64,000 bases of DNA from Haliclona indistincta (GCA_964017065.1 OZ024792.1:1765254-1829253); one strand, 5' to 3'; shown: positions 27,892 to 39,500, numbered from the stretch's first letter. A program made the numbers and translations. The notes: generated by a model not told the origin, from the letters alone.

Positions 27892-28795
27892 TTATCATTG
27901 CCGATAGGCAATGATATGTAGGGATGACCACGAATTAAGATGGCGGCTACTCATGTGTGAAAATTAGTTTTCGCACATATCTCTTTTGTTATACGTTTCT
28001 ACTGCATTTTAACTATCTTTGAGGGAATCTGAAGTGTAAGCGCTTGTAGGAAGTCTATGAAAGTCGCCGGGATTGCTTGCTCGACGACGAAAATCAAGAT
28101 GGCGACTCTCAGGGAGCACGTTGCAGATCTTCGCTGTTTTAGCGTTTATCGAAATTCCAGACATCTAGGATTGATCAAGCGATTGTTTTGAGCATGAAAA
28201 TACCTTTGGCGAAGCTGGCAGACGTTTCTAAAGAGGTAAAACAAAATTGCCGCCCACGCGAATTGTTCATCTTTCTTCTTCTTCTTCTTCTTCTCCTCCT
28301 CCTCCTCCTCCTCTTCTCCTTCTCCTTCTCCTTCTCCTTCTCCTTCTCCTTCTCCTTCTCCTTCTCCTTCTCCTTCTCCTTCTCCTTCTCCTTCTCCTTC
28401 TCCTTCTCCTTCTCCTTCTCCTTCTCCTTCTCCTTCTCCTTCTCCTTCTCCTTCTTCTTCTTCTTCTTCTTCTTCTTCTTCTTCTTCTTCTTCTTCTTTT
28501 CACAAGCCTAGCGCTGTCCTGAGTGAACGAATCACTATCAAACCTGCACCATCGCACGTGTATATATCTGGGGTAGTGCACTTAGTGCTTAGATAGGCAT
28601 CAAACACTACCAGAAGCGAGTAATCCTTGAAAAACATGGTTTTTGGATCGTTTGGACTGTTAGAGCGACTCCATTAATTATTAACCCTCTTGTCGCTGCT
28701 GATCATTCACTCCGCCCACATCAGTTTTGAAAGTGAGCGCTTTTTCTCTGCTCATGGGCGCTTCAGCACGCAAACTAGAGGTATGAACAAGCATT
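27892..28795 (-). mobile_element. E2b: second E2 copy with expanded pyrimidine minisatellite
   Basis: Starts TTA plus the hairpin TCATTGCC, loop GATA, GGCAATGA, then TATGTAGGGATGA and AAGATGGCGGCTAC. Closely matches E2a for several hundred bases, including GACGACGAAAATCAAGATGG and the region around CCTAGCGCTGTCCTGAGTG. Differs by a greatly expanded CTTCTC tract. The end is set where similarity to E2a fades (CTAGAGGTATGAACA). Confidence 0.65.
28262..28500. repeat. CTT / CTC / CTTCTC repeat tract
   Basis: About 240 bp of pure pyrimidine: CTT units, then CTC, a long CTTCTC hexamer array, then CTT again. Long open frames here (poly-Leu, Phe/Ser and poly-Arg) are translation artefacts. The length is likely polymorphic and assembly-sensitive. 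Confidence 0.95.
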
Positions 28796-29569
28796 GTAGC
28801 TCAGGAAGCTCTAAGATCAAAGGCACCGCTAGTGGAATATATCCCATACCACTGCGGATTTCAGGGCAATACTTATATCCCTCAGGAAGTAGTTCTACTT
28901 CCTTGGGGATATATATATCGCCCAGGAAGTCACGCTCACTTCTTGGGGAATATATATATCCTCCAGGAAGTCAGCTGACTTCAAAAAGTTACCTCCCACT
29001 TACCCCTCCGTACGAAAGGAGGAGAGGCTGGCTTCACAGAGAGTGAAGCCGAACTTGCCTTTGAAGAGATTGCGGCGATTTTATAGCACTAAAGTTTCAT
29101 GACACTTGTGGGACTCAAATAGTGCGAAAAATGGCGTCTTGAACTTGTGGACAACAAAAATAAACCAGCCATAATCATGTAAAGGGAACTATTTGCAGCA
29201 TCTAAAAGCACGACTAAGTTTGGAGCATCAACCAAGCTCGTCGGGAGGGCCAAGCTCAAGCTTAGCAAAGAACGCGTTACTCGAGACAAACGCCGGGACC
29301 GTTCGACAGTGACGAACGACGCCGGTCACGGAATGGCTGGACAAACTACTGCAACCTAGGTTTGTTAAGCTGCAAAGGCTACATAACTAAACTGCAGGAC
29401 CCACACGTATGCCTCAGCGAGGCTTACCGTTGCTGTCAGTTCTTCGGGCGGTCAACCAATGATCACTCGCGTACTCGACAAAGTTGGCTTATTCAGGTTA
29501 GTAAACGAACGAAAGTGTGCAGAAAGCCAGTCTTGCTGTTGGATCTTAGAGCTTTCTGAGCTACAAAAT
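28796..29569. other. Region with tandem short dyads and a possible captured exon
   Basis: 28880-28990 holds consecutive units of a GGAAGT...ACTTCC dyad separated by GGATATATAT-like spacers, each able to form a small hairpin. 29192-29359 is open on the plus strand, after an ATTTGCAG acceptor-like site, and reads SKSTTKFGASTKLVGRAK then a basic stretch to TAG. I could not assign it; it could be a captured host exon or chance. Confidence 0.4.
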
Positions 29570-29737
29570 GGTTAACCCATGGGTTCCTCGGCAGTATGGA
29601 ATATGGGATTGGCTTTGTTCACTCAATCCCATCCCAGGTCCGGATGTATTACGTCACACTCGTTGCTATGGTATTCACGTGCTAAACAAAACTAAATACT
29701 AAACCCAAGACCTTAAAAAACTTCGCCTAACTGCGCA

Positions 29738-29930
29738 AAGTCGGGAGGGTCTTCCTAACTAACTAAGGATCGTCGGGAGGGTCTTCCTAACTAAGGATCG
29801 TCGGGAGGGTCTTCCTAACTAAGGATCGTCGGGACTCGGGAGTGTCTTCCTAACTAAGGATCGTCGGGAGTGTCTTCCTAACTAAGGATCGTCGGGAGTG
29901 TCTTCCTAACTAAGGATCGTCGGGAGGCTA
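29738..29930. repeat. Tandem array of about 28-bp units in E3a
   Basis: About six to seven head-to-tail copies built on GTCGGGAGGGTCTTCCTAAC then TAAGGATC. Later copies share GGGAGTG in place of GGGAGGG. There are no unique spacers, so this is a minisatellite and not a CRISPR-like array. Confidence 0.9.
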
Positions 29931-29967
29931 GCGTCTGAATAACAGTTTTTATTAGTGACAAAAAAAG

Positions 29968-30053
29968 AAACAAAAGTAGCACTTGCTGAGGGATTGAACC
30001 CAGCACACCACACTGCTATGCACACCACCTACCCACTGAGCCACCGAGACCTG
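29968..30053 (-). ncRNA. tRNA-like Pol III module (SINE-type) in E3a
   Basis: On the minus strand a box A-like GGTGGCTCAGTGGGTAG is followed about 35 bases later by a box B-like GGTTCAATCC, then a T-rich run (TTTCTTTTTTT) that could terminate Pol III. Acceptor-stem pairing is poor and no confident anticodon loop was found, so this is a tRNA-derived module rather than a working tRNA gene. Confidence 0.55.
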
Positions 30054-30316
30054 ATGCTTGCTTTGCCTTGGAACGAGGCTTTATAGTAATATTCTTTTAT
30101 AGTACACGTGCGCGGGCATGTCACGTGCTTCCTGCCCGTGACGTAATACATCCGGACCTGGGATTGAGTGAACAAAGACAATCCCTATGGAATATACCCT
30201 CGGCGGTTAATTATACCGCCCTCGGGCTACGCCCTCGGGCGGTATAATTAACCAGCCTCGGGTATATCCCATACCGCCTCGGAACCCATGGGTTAACCTA
30301 TACTTTTATTATTGTG

Positions 30317-31192
30317 TTAAGGTAGGACAGGTGTCTAAATTCATCTCTTGGATTTTTGTTAGTTTTACAGCATATGTATATTTTAGACTGATAAGTAAAT
30401 TTCCAGCTTTACAGTACAGAATTCTGATTGGTTATGGAGATATACTACTTTAAAAATATCACTTTTAATGATATTCACGCAACAATAATTAGATTCAAGC
30501 AACAATAATTAGATTCACGCAACAATAATTAGAGTCATGAGCGTGATTTGCAGTAACAAATACAGTTATATGCCAAACCACAAGCTACACCACGTTTCCA
30601 TATTTGGAACAGTATTAGCTAAGCGTTTGCTTGTGTCATAAATAGAATAACGACTAAAAATATGCGCGTGGAGAACAAGAAAGGACTGATCTGTACAGAA
30701 CCACGAAGCCTGGCAGGCTCATACTCAGCGAAGGAGTATCAGCAGTACTCAAGAATTGCTACATGGATTCTTCAACAAGTTTGCGTTGTTCTTAGCAGAG
30801 GCCGCATCAGCAGGATCCAAGTCGGCTGCTCTAGGCAGTGTTTACACAATGTAGCTAAAAACGATGAGCATTGAGAACAAATCTCTTTGTGATTGCGGCC
30901 TCTGCAGAAAAGTTAGCTCTTTGCGTCCCCTAAACCACTGTGAAACTGAAATTACTCCATCTCTTTCTGTCAGCAAGAAAAACAAGATAATGTCCTTTTA
31001 CTACACTTTACAACGACGAACATTTTGCAAAACCTAAAATCTTTGAAACTTTCATTTGTACTGTGCATACAAACAAACATTTCTACTTTAACTATTTGAA
31101 AAAATAATGTCCTTAGCTTGCTCTGTTCTACCACAATAATTATTTGTATTAGTATACCAAAAATTCACACCTTCACACCTGTCCTACCTTAA
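30317..31192. mobile_element. TIR element with TTAA target sites
   Basis: Ends TTAAGGTAGGACAGGTGT and the exact reverse complement finishing at 31192; reading TTAA as target duplication leaves a 14-bp perfect TIR starting GGTAGGACAG. Contains three copies of an approximately 22-bp unit (CAACAATAATTAGATTCA) at about 30475-30535, and a 70-codon frame (30662-30874) without recognisable domains. TTAA targets occur in piggyBac and Kolobok groups; the superfamily is undecided. Confidence 0.6.
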
Positions 31193-32526
31193 TATAAAAA
31201 AAACGTAAAAAAAATAATATTCATTGCATTAGGTCATTTTACTGCCTCGCCATAGCATGGCGCGTTCGCGGTACGTATCCTGGATGGAGAAGAGAGCAAG
31301 ATAGAGACATCTGTGTTAGGCGAAACAGCTGTACCAGGCAAGATATATACGTTCATAAAAATTTGGTTGGGCAAAGCGAGGAGGCAAGCGCCTCCTCTGC
31401 CTCACCGCGGTAGTTTAGTACGCTACTGGATAGTGATCAAAAAAGTAACAGGAACAAGTAAAGTATAAAAAAGTTTTAGTAATATATAAACCATGGCTTG
31501 GAGGTGTGTATGCCGAATATACCACCCGAGGTCGAGGTCAGAGGAAGTTTACAGCCGAGATAAACCCCGAGCGAAGCGAGGGGTTTATCGAGGCTGCAAA
31601 CTTCCGATGGCCGAGACCGAGGGTGGTATGTAATATATAAACCATGACTTCCGGGTGGTTATCAGCAATATGAGACCCGAGCCCGAGATATCAGCCCGAG
31701 GCGAAGCCGAGGGCTGATATCAAGGGCGAGGGTCTCATATTGCTGATAACCACATAGAAGCCATGGTTTATATTGTATAATCCATTTCTTACCGTCACGA
31801 GGCTCGGTGGAACCCGTAGTCGATCGTCGTGCGACGCCATTTTGCGCGTGCAGGTAGTTATGGCTTATAACGCACCTGGCGGTGCCTTTGATGTGACGGG
31901 AAGTATGGTTTATATTCGGCATACACACCGACAAGCCATGGCTCATATGTTATATACCTTAGCGTGTGGGCGTCGCTTCTTGCTCGCGTTCGCGTGGATC
32001 TCGATTTAGCGGTGAGTCACGGGCCGAGAGGAGGCCCCAAGTGTGTACGCGTACCTGAGTAGAGTGTGTGGGAAAGACTTGGACAGCTTTGTGCTTCTAG
32101 AGCGAAAGAGCGAACGCCAAGTTTTACAAATTGTTCTTGCAATATTCAACATGACTTGGGCGGGGTTTGTCACATGCTTGCCAATTTAATACCCACTAGT
32201 GTCAGGATGATTGTACACTATAAATCTCAGCCACTTCTGCGCATCGTCGCCCTGCAACTGGGTGCTGCTAGTTGCAAGGCGAATAACTTTCCGAGGATGC
32301 CGTCGTGCAACCTCAACCTGGTCACGTGACCAGGGCACACCTCTTGGTCAACCCCTTGAGAAGTGTATTTCTCATATACCTCCATGGTGGATTATGTGAT
32401 ATATACCACCATGGAGGTATATGAGAAATTCGCTCTTCAATGGGTTAACTGAGGTGTGCACCATGGTGGGGAATATGACGAATATACCACCTGTGCCTTG
32501 TATGGGGACGCCCACTCACTATGGTA
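31193..32526. repeat. Cluster of nested hairpins
   Basis: 31486-31960: the pair ATATATAAACCATGGCTTG / complement encloses further inverted repeats, including one centred near 31570 (CCCCGAGCGAAGCGAGGGG) and one near 31710 (AGCCCGAGGCGAAGCCGAGGGCT). 32345-32450: an almost perfect palindrome around ATATACCTCCATGGTGG. The intervening DNA (31200-31480 and 31960-32340) shows no gene. Probably stacked non-autonomous elements. Confidence 0.55.
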
Positions 32527-33124
32527 TATATAGACCATTTTAGGCGCTAATAGATGGTATTGTGCTGCTGGTAAAACACAAGATATTCGTTTCTTTGCGC
32601 GCTTGGCAGGCTACTTTCCACTTGCAAGCGATAGAACATTACATTGCAAGCTTAAGAGTTTACAAACGAACATTACTGCCACAATCTCGGTCAAGAAAGC
32701 GACGTTAACAAGCAGTTGACTGCTAGAAACCGGTCTAGTTTTGCTGCTGTACTGTATCAGCCAAGCTATTATCGATTGGACTGTTCGATCAAGGCCGCTA
32801 TCCAGTATTGTTTGCTACCATGATGTAGTTGCGCGTAGACACAGTGTGCCAGTAAAATCAAACAAAATGTCAGTAGTTTCGTTCCATATTTCCCGCTTTG
32901 CTGGCTGTTCGAGAGATAGAAACGCGCGTTTTCAAGCTCTAGTGACTGATATAAGCAATATAATTTCGCTTGTGTGTGCAAAGTACCTACCTAAGCACGC
33001 AAAAAGGTGAAACCTTGTGTTTTGCCTGCAGCACAATACCGACAAAATGGTAGCGTCGACACGGTCATGTCCGGTGTTGTACGGGCGCGTGCGGGAAAAT
33101 CATTAGCGACTAAAATGGTCTATA
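32527..33124. mobile_element. Short TIR element with an exon-like open frame
   Basis: Ends TATAGACCATTTTAG...GCTAAT (left, from 32527) and ATTAGCG..CTAAAATGGTCTATA (right, to 33124), about 23 bp with a few mismatches, flanked by A/T-rich sequence. Inside, ATG at 32867 opens MSVVSFHISRFAGCSRDRNA and runs 47 codons to TGA 33008-33010, with a donor-like AAAAAG|GTGAAA at the end. It looks like a 5' coding exon picked up by the element; no family recognised. Confidence 0.45.
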
Positions 33125-33137
33125 AAAAAAAAGCTAA

Positions 33138-33727
33138 AAAGTGTAGGGGATGATGCTTGCAAAAGTAAAGGAACAAGATGGGATGATGCTTGCACTGAAA
33201 AGTGAAGTATGGAATAATGCTTGCAAATGTAAAAGTCCCAAGTATCCCTACATCAGCGGCTTGAAGGAGGACGCAGTCCGATGAAGTAAATGACGGTTAT
33301 AAATAACTAGAGGTATCTGTGTTTGGAGGTCGCAGTCCGATGAAGTAATTGACGGTTGTAAATTAATAACTAGTGGTATCTGTGTTTTGGAGGAAGCAGT
33401 CCGATGAAGTAATTGACTTCTGTAAATTAATAACTAGAGGTATCTGTGTTTGGAGGGCGCAGTTCGATGAAGTAGTTGATCATGACACTTGTAAATAACT
33501 AGAGGTATCTGTGTTTTGGAGTACGCAGTCAGATTAAGTAATTGACGATTGTAAAAGGTATAGGAAGAGGATTCCACATTTGTCAGTTGCACGTCATCGC
33601 AGCAAGTCGCTGATGTAGGGATACTTGGGACTTTTACATTTGCAAGCATTATTCCATACTTCACTTTTGCAAGCATCATCCCATCTTGTTCCTTTACTTT
33701 TGCAAGCATCATCCCTACACTTTTTAG
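33138..33727. repeat. Inverted repeat enclosing about five tandem copies of a 60-70 bp unit
   Basis: Arms 33138-33256 and 33608-33727 (GTAGGG(G)ATGATGCTTGC and complement) are near-perfect. Between them, 33263-33560 has about five copies of a unit containing CGCAGTCCGATGAAGTAA and TAACTAGAGGTATCTGTG. Non-coding. Confidence 0.8.
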
Positions 33728-33779
33728 TTTTTTTATTAAAACTTTTTACTTTACTTTTGTTAATACTCTCATAAGAAGA

Positions 33780-34345
33780 TTGAAAAGAAGTAATCAAAAG
33801 GATATAGGAATGAAGAAAGCTACCACTGGTCCACAATGTAAACCAACAAAGAAATGGTAACATGATTGACTAGATAATAAACTACATCAGTGGCTTCTTT
33901 ACTGCCAATAGGCCAGGAATGCTGGTGTTAAATGAGAGTCAGTAATTATGTACTGCCACTGATGTACATGTATAGGCATGTATGGTTTATTATCCAGTCA
34001 ATAGTGTTACTATTTAATTGTTGGTTTACATTGTGGACCAGTGGTAAATTTCTTCATCCCTACGTCTTTTTGATTTAGTCAGAAATCTTTTATTAGCATT
34101 CACTTTAGTAACAATTTTGAGCAACCTTATGGCTATTATGAGGATGGGACGTTGCCAAAGAGCAGATCTAAGTGTCTTTGGACGTACAAATTCACCACCA
34201 GCGGGGAAAATATTAGCGTGTGAACGCTAACACCGCATGATAGGCATAGATGATACAGTACACAGTCATCTATGCTAATACATTGTATTGTAGCCACCAT
34301 CTTGTTTCCGTTCATCCCTACAAATGCACTACCGTGCGTCCCTAA
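33780..34345 (+). mobile_element. E1 copy in reverse orientation next to type I TM exon
   Basis: Contains a degraded E1 palindrome (about 33790-34090) then AGTAACAATTTTGAGCAACC, GTAGCCACCATCTTG and TTCATCCCTACA, ending CACTACCGTGCGTCCCTAA at 34345. The native type I intron (TATGTCATTCTCAGTTTATC) follows. As elsewhere the element terminus is TAA and the host flank starts with T. Confidence 0.65.
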
Positions 34346-34408
34346 TATGTCATTCTCAGTTTATCACTGTCTTGCTATAGCTGCATTAATTGTGTCTTCA
34401 TTCCTCAG

Positions 34409-35268
34409 TGAACATGATAGAAGGTGCTGTTGCTGGCAGTGTTGTTGGTGTTCTGATGTTACTACTGGTAGTGTTGACCATCATCGTTCTAGTGATACTG
34501 TTTGCTGTTAGAAAGTACGAAACTACTTGTGTTGGGACTATCATTCAACTGTTGCTCAACCAGATTAGTATGCACATGCACTGTATGACTATAAGCTCTC
34601 TATTTCAACACAAAGTGAACTGTTTTTATTTTATTTTATCGTTGAGATTGTTGATGATGAGCCTTCATATTCCCAAAATGAATACACACCATCTATATAT
34701 GCCCAACAGTAGATATTTGCATGTGCTTGATTTGCAAGACTGAACACTACAATATGGGTACTATTAGTTTTTGATAATTTTACGTATAATAATATTTTTA
34801 CACAGCATAATCATAATTATTATTATAAAAAGTACTATCTCTAAACTTCATTTTTTCATATTTTTTATAGGAAAGGTAAATCCTTAAATAAAAGCAAAAA
34901 TGCTGATGAAGTTACCTATGAGTGAGTATGGTCTGTGCATTAGTACACATGTAATGTTCAACTCTCAGTGTTCCTATGAAGATGAGTGTGTGTGAGGCAT
35001 ACTCCACTCACACACCTAGTGAGCAGCAGAAGTGTGACCATACTGATGATGCCACGTATGAGTGAGTTCAATGCAATTTTTTGACATTTTGACAACAACT
35101 TTTGTCTGCAGTGAACCTGTGAAGATGAGTGTGTGTGAGGCATACTCTACTAATGGGCGGCAGCCGTGTGACCATGCTGGTGATGTCATCCAAATGACCG
35201 AATGTTCAGCTTACATCAGTCATCCTACAGAGAGAAAGCAACAACAACAGCAAGATATTGACTACTAG
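34409..35268 (+). CDS. Type I TM and cytoplasmic-tail exons (stranded, or last exons of gene D)
   Basis: Exons 34409-34514 ([22 protein letters not shown], then basic RK), 34871-34921, 34969-35061 and 35112-35268 (stop TAG). The two later junctions create TYDVPM and TYDEPVKM; the C-terminus is Gln-rich and ends in DIDY. Phases match: TM entry phase 1, tail introns phase 2. No type I ectodomain lies upstream; the nearest coding exon is the phase-1 end of gene D at 18461. Either this is the end of D after a 15.9 kb intron, or an orphan 3' half. Frame and splice sites are intact, which argues for recent or continuing use. Confidence 0.75.
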
Positions 35269-35543
35269 GATTACACTGATATTCAATACTAGGACTGTGT
35301 GACACTTGCCCATTGCCATGGTAGATAGCATTAATTTTTGTTTTACTGCCTAGACACTCAATGTGTGTGAAACAATTTAGTATCTTGTGACCTAAAGTAG
35401 ACGTGATGCATGAATCCGTTTGTTATTCATACTGACCATTGTGTGTTGAAGGACTAAGTTACAGTTTTCCGTTCCTCATTATGTTGATTAGTACTAGACC
35501 ATGCATATGCACCTCTCGGCACAGATAGTGCTAGACCGCTGGA
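35269..35543. other. Spacer downstream of type I tail
   Basis: This roughly 275 bp spacer (GTGACACTTGCCCATTGCC ... CATACTGACCATTGTGTG) is shared after the tails at 46056 and 57346 and precedes the same kind of signal-peptide exon (MCVVLLVTLVVSLW type). It travels as a unit with the genes, consistent with whole-gene tandem duplication. Confidence 0.6.
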
Positions 35544-36097
35544 ATGCACGTGGTGTTGCTAGTAACGTTAGTGGTGTCGCTTTGGGTGGAAACTGTTGAA
35601 AATATCCTTCTGATTCAGGTACTCAGCAATGAGCATGCAAGGATAATTTTCTTTCTAAGGTATCATCTATCTGATGCATGGTGCATGGCTACTGTCTCCC
35701 AGAGTATACACAGTGATCAGTGACTTTGCTCTGACTGCTGACAACCCACTCCACTGTGTACTGGCTGGTAGTACAGGAGGAGAAGGAGGACAGTGGACTG
35801 GTCCTGACAACACACCAGTGCAGTGCAGTGGAGGGTCTGGTCCATTCACCTGCTCACAGTCATCAGACCCCACTAACATCACACTGTACAAGAATAATAA
35901 AAGAGCTCAATTTATAGGGAAACAGCTGTACACATACATGTACTATCAGAAAGAATGAGAAAGAATGGCACTGTTGTGATGAACAGCACATCCACTACAA
36001 TATCTCACCAGTTAGTGGATGCAGCTACTGACAACTATACCAATACTCTGACAGTGACTGGCGACCATCACACACAAACCATCTCTACTATTTATGG
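35544..36097 (+). pseudogene. Receptor pseudogene P1 (signal, D1 and a piece of Ig)
   Basis: A start at 35544 and leader like gene I, but exon 1 (35544-35618) is 75 bp instead of 79, which breaks the phase. D1 (from 35660) carries compensating indels that turn [11 protein letters not shown] into HGAWLLSPRVYTV and lose a cysteine. It then runs to a stop after TYMYYQKE and jumps straight into the end of the type I Ig exon ([10 protein letters not shown]). D2, the FN3 exons, TM and tail are missing. Confidence 0.8.
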
Positions 36098-36536
36098 TTA
36101 GCATGTTTTGCACTCTTTTAAATTTTGAGATGGCAGCTCAAAAGCATTCAACTGGCAGCAACAAAAATGTTTATACTTATAAAGCACACAGCTTTGTACT
36201 AGCTTGTGTGAATGTTGTTTTCAGTCTGATCCACCAGATTTTGAGTACTTTATACTCGTATTTGTACTGAGAAGTTTTTGTGAATCCATGAACAATTTAA
36301 GCACAAACTATACTAACCCATTGCTGGCGCTGGGTAAATATAATGTTATTCAAATGAGTGAATGTGCAGCTTACAACAGTTCACAAACAAAAAGAAATAA
36401 TAATAAAATGTTTTCATCACTTTGGTACCTTGAGACTTCAATTCATAAATATTATTAGGGAGTTCAATACTTCAGTAAACGGCCTTAACTTCTACTAGGA
36501 TCCCTTATGCGCTCCTGCTAGGACTTATTTGCTAAA
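36098..36536 (+). other. Conserved upstream block of the [10 protein letters not shown] genes
   Basis: This block (GATGGCAGCTCAAAAGC ... GAATCCATGAACAATTTAA ... CTGCTAGGACTTA) recurs upstream of D, F, G, H and J. It includes a decayed tail exon (VIQMSECAAYNSSQTKR) and an AT-rich GGTAAATATAATG / GGTATATATAATG site about 180-200 bp before the start codon that might act as a TATA element. Promoter activity is inference. Confidence 0.5.
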
Positions 36537-39500
36537 ATGCATTTTGTGATAATAGTAGCATTTCTATTGTCAATTTGGATACAAGCAACTGGAAAATGTC
36601 CTCCTAATTCAGGTAAGACTAGCTATTACTATGACTGAATAAATTTTCTCTTCCAGGGATCTACCTGACGCAGGGTGGCTACTGTCTCCCAGAGTACACA
36701 GTGATCAGTGACTTTGCTCTGACTGCTGACAACCCACTCCACTGTGTACTGGCTGGTACTACAGGAGGAGAAGGAGGACAGTGGACTGGTCCTGACAACA
36801 CACCAGTGCAGTGCAGTGGAGGGTCTGGTCCATTCACCTGCTCACAGTCATCAGACCCCACTGACATCACACTGTACAATACAGGAGCTTCATTCACAGG
36901 GAAACGGCTGTACACATGTGCTATCAGTGGACAGAGCATCAGTGTACAGATTGAGAGTGAGTAAAATATACACCAGAACTCTTGGATACACTAATAAGCT
37001 TGCCTTGCCTACAGATAACACATTCCTATTAGCCATCTACATTGATCCACCAGCTGATGTGAAGAGTGTTCCTCAGAACTACACAATACACTGCATCACT
37101 ACTGGACAGAGTAGCAGTAATATCACTGTTGGAATGTTTCTAGAGAGACATGGACAATCCTACTATAGTGTTGTAGATCCACCAGTAATAGGGTATAGCC
37201 AGATCCCTCCTACTGTCAATACACGGAACAGTGCTACTCTCACATATGACTTCTCTGAGCAGGTAGTCTGGAGAGCAGACAGAACAGAGTTTGATGAAAC
37301 AGAATTTGATGAACAAGGATTCACTAAGTACAATGCTGATCATGACTGGACTTGTGGTGTCGGCTATCCTATCAATAGATATGTTGACTTACAAACATAC
37401 ATCAGAGGTGAGACTGCACAAGTAATTATACTAAAATGTATTTCACTGTGTTCAGCTCCCAACTTCACTCCCACTAACCTGACTCTACTTCACATGAATG
37501 CCACTAGTGCCACCATCAGCTGGACAGCAGTGAATGCTACAGAAGCTGATGGATATGTTGTGTACAGTACTCCACAATCCACTAACACTACAGCAGTTGA
37601 TGTTGGTAATGTCACACAGTACACACTGGAAGGACTGGTTCCAGGGAACACATACAATATCACAGTGAGAGCATATCAGGATCTACTGGGACCAGAGAGT
37701 GACAATATTACACTCAAATTAAAAGCAGGTATATTTGTTCAGGGGCGGATACAGGATTCGAAAAAGGGGGGCCATACGGTAGAGGGGGGAAGCACTGAAT
37801 GCGCGCACGATTTTTTTAAAAATAGCTAATTAATATTCATTAGAATACGTCATTTTAAACTGTGTTCGCGGTAGCCTGTAGCTGTTGGAGAGCAAGACAG
37901 ACCGCGAAACATGGTTATAGACTTGATACTACAGTACTAGTAGTCCCTAGTCTCGTCCCCAGACCACACCCTCGCCTATCGCGAGAGAGGGTCTGGTGGC
38001 TTTAGTCGATTTTCTTGGGCCAGGAAGTAATATCTTCCCCGGAATGTGTGGGGTAGAATCTGATTGGTCAGAACGCAAACTCTTACGTAATACAAACCAC
38101 ATCGATAGAATGATGGCGGTCAACTGACATGTCAGTTGCTGTAATTCCAGCAGATGATCTGAGCCGCGTGTTTATAGATCGCAGTGCAACTGCAGTCTTA
38201 GCTCCTTTTTCGATGTCAGAGAAGCACATTCGACAAGCATACGTAGGATCGTCGTACGAGTAGTGTTGAAGCTCAATCATCTCTATGTAGTTCTTCAAGT
38301 CTTGAGAACATTTGTCTAGACGTCTTCGCCTTCGCAGATTGTCTCCCTCGTCTAACGCGCAACTACATACGAGACACTTGTGTATAGCAGCCATTTTTCT
38401 TTTGCAGGTGCAAATTCTAACATTTATACATAATCATTATGGGGTATACACGAAGTTGGTGGAGAATGAATGCGCCGCTTCTACGGGCGACTTAAATAGC
38501 ATACCATAATCATGCGTGTATAATAATAGTCAGAGTTACTATGGTTACCATTATCAGTTACCAGTTGAGTTCGCTACAGTACTCCCCCCCAGTGAACAGA
38601 GTGAATGATAGAGAGGAATCGTTTCGGCCAATGAACTTGCCGTCCTGAGCGTGTTGCGCGCTGAGGGGGTGGCGGGGTGGGCGATGGAGGAGTAGTGGTC
38701 GAGCAACGTTGTTGACTAGGAGTTGGAGAGGTGGAAACCGGAGCGTTGTGAGTCATGCTTGTGGGAAGTTGATCCAGATATGCAGGTTTGAGCCTATCGA
38801 TAGCAATTGCGTCTTGACGTGTAGGAAGCTGAAGAGTGTAGTATTTGTCCGCCCTGCTCAACACCTTGTATGGTCCATCATATGGCGGTTGAAGAGGACT
38901 CTTAACGGCATCTCTGCGTACGAAAACATGTGTGGCTGTTGCCAGCTCTGTGAGGCCCTGTGTACGACGGGGTGGCTGCTGGCGCGTTGGTTGTGTACGT
39001 AAACGTGCCATGTATTCCTTCAGCTGAGTAACATAGTTGATTGGGTCCATGCCAGCTGGTAGTTTGTGTGAGTGGAAGAACTCCCCGGGTAGCCTGAGGG
39101 TGGTGCCGTAAACCATCTCCGCAGCTGTGCACCCCAGGTCTTCCTTAAGGGTTGTGCGAATTCCGAGGAGCACCAGAGGAAGAGCATCTGTCCACTTAGT
39201 GGGGTCGTGTTGAGCTTTAAGAGATGCTTTGATTTGGCGGTGTAGACGTTCTACCAGGCCGTTGGCACTGGGATGATAGGCTGTTGTACGACACCTCTTT
39301 GCTCCTAACAGTTCACACAGTTGACGCATGAGTTGTGACTCGAACTGTGATCCTCGATCTGTGGTAATGGTAGAAGGTGTGCCGTATCTTGAGATCCAAC
39401 CTGCTACGAGAGCCTGTGCTACTGCTTCTGCGGTGATGCACTGCAGGGGAAATGCCTCTGGCCAACGAGTGAATCGATCGATGCAAGTGAGAAAGTATGT

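Larger units (their letters stand above)
29570..30300. mobile_element. Nested inverted repeats; inner TIR element E3a with tRNA-like module and minisatellite
   Basis: The outer repeat is GGTTAACCCATGGGTTCC near 29570 and its complement ending near 30297. Within it, E3a (about 29613-30178) has TIRs CTTTGTTCACTCAATCCCA / complement, extending through GGTCCGGATGTATTACGTCA. E3a holds, on the minus strand, a tRNA-like Pol III module followed by T runs and then a tandem array. A second member, E3b, with the same order of parts lies at 42871-43471. No protein is encoded. Confidence 0.65.

Noticed and set aside
28188..28581. Long poly-Leu, Phe/Ser and poly-Arg open frames
   Set aside because: Artefacts of the CTT/CTTCTC tract in all frames.
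29192..29359. FHA-like exon (KFGASTKL)
   Set aside because: The match is a handful of residues without the rest of the domain; left as an unassigned open stretch.
29738..29930. CRISPR-like appearance of 28-bp repeats
   Set aside because: Repeats abut without unique spacers, and the context is eukaryotic.
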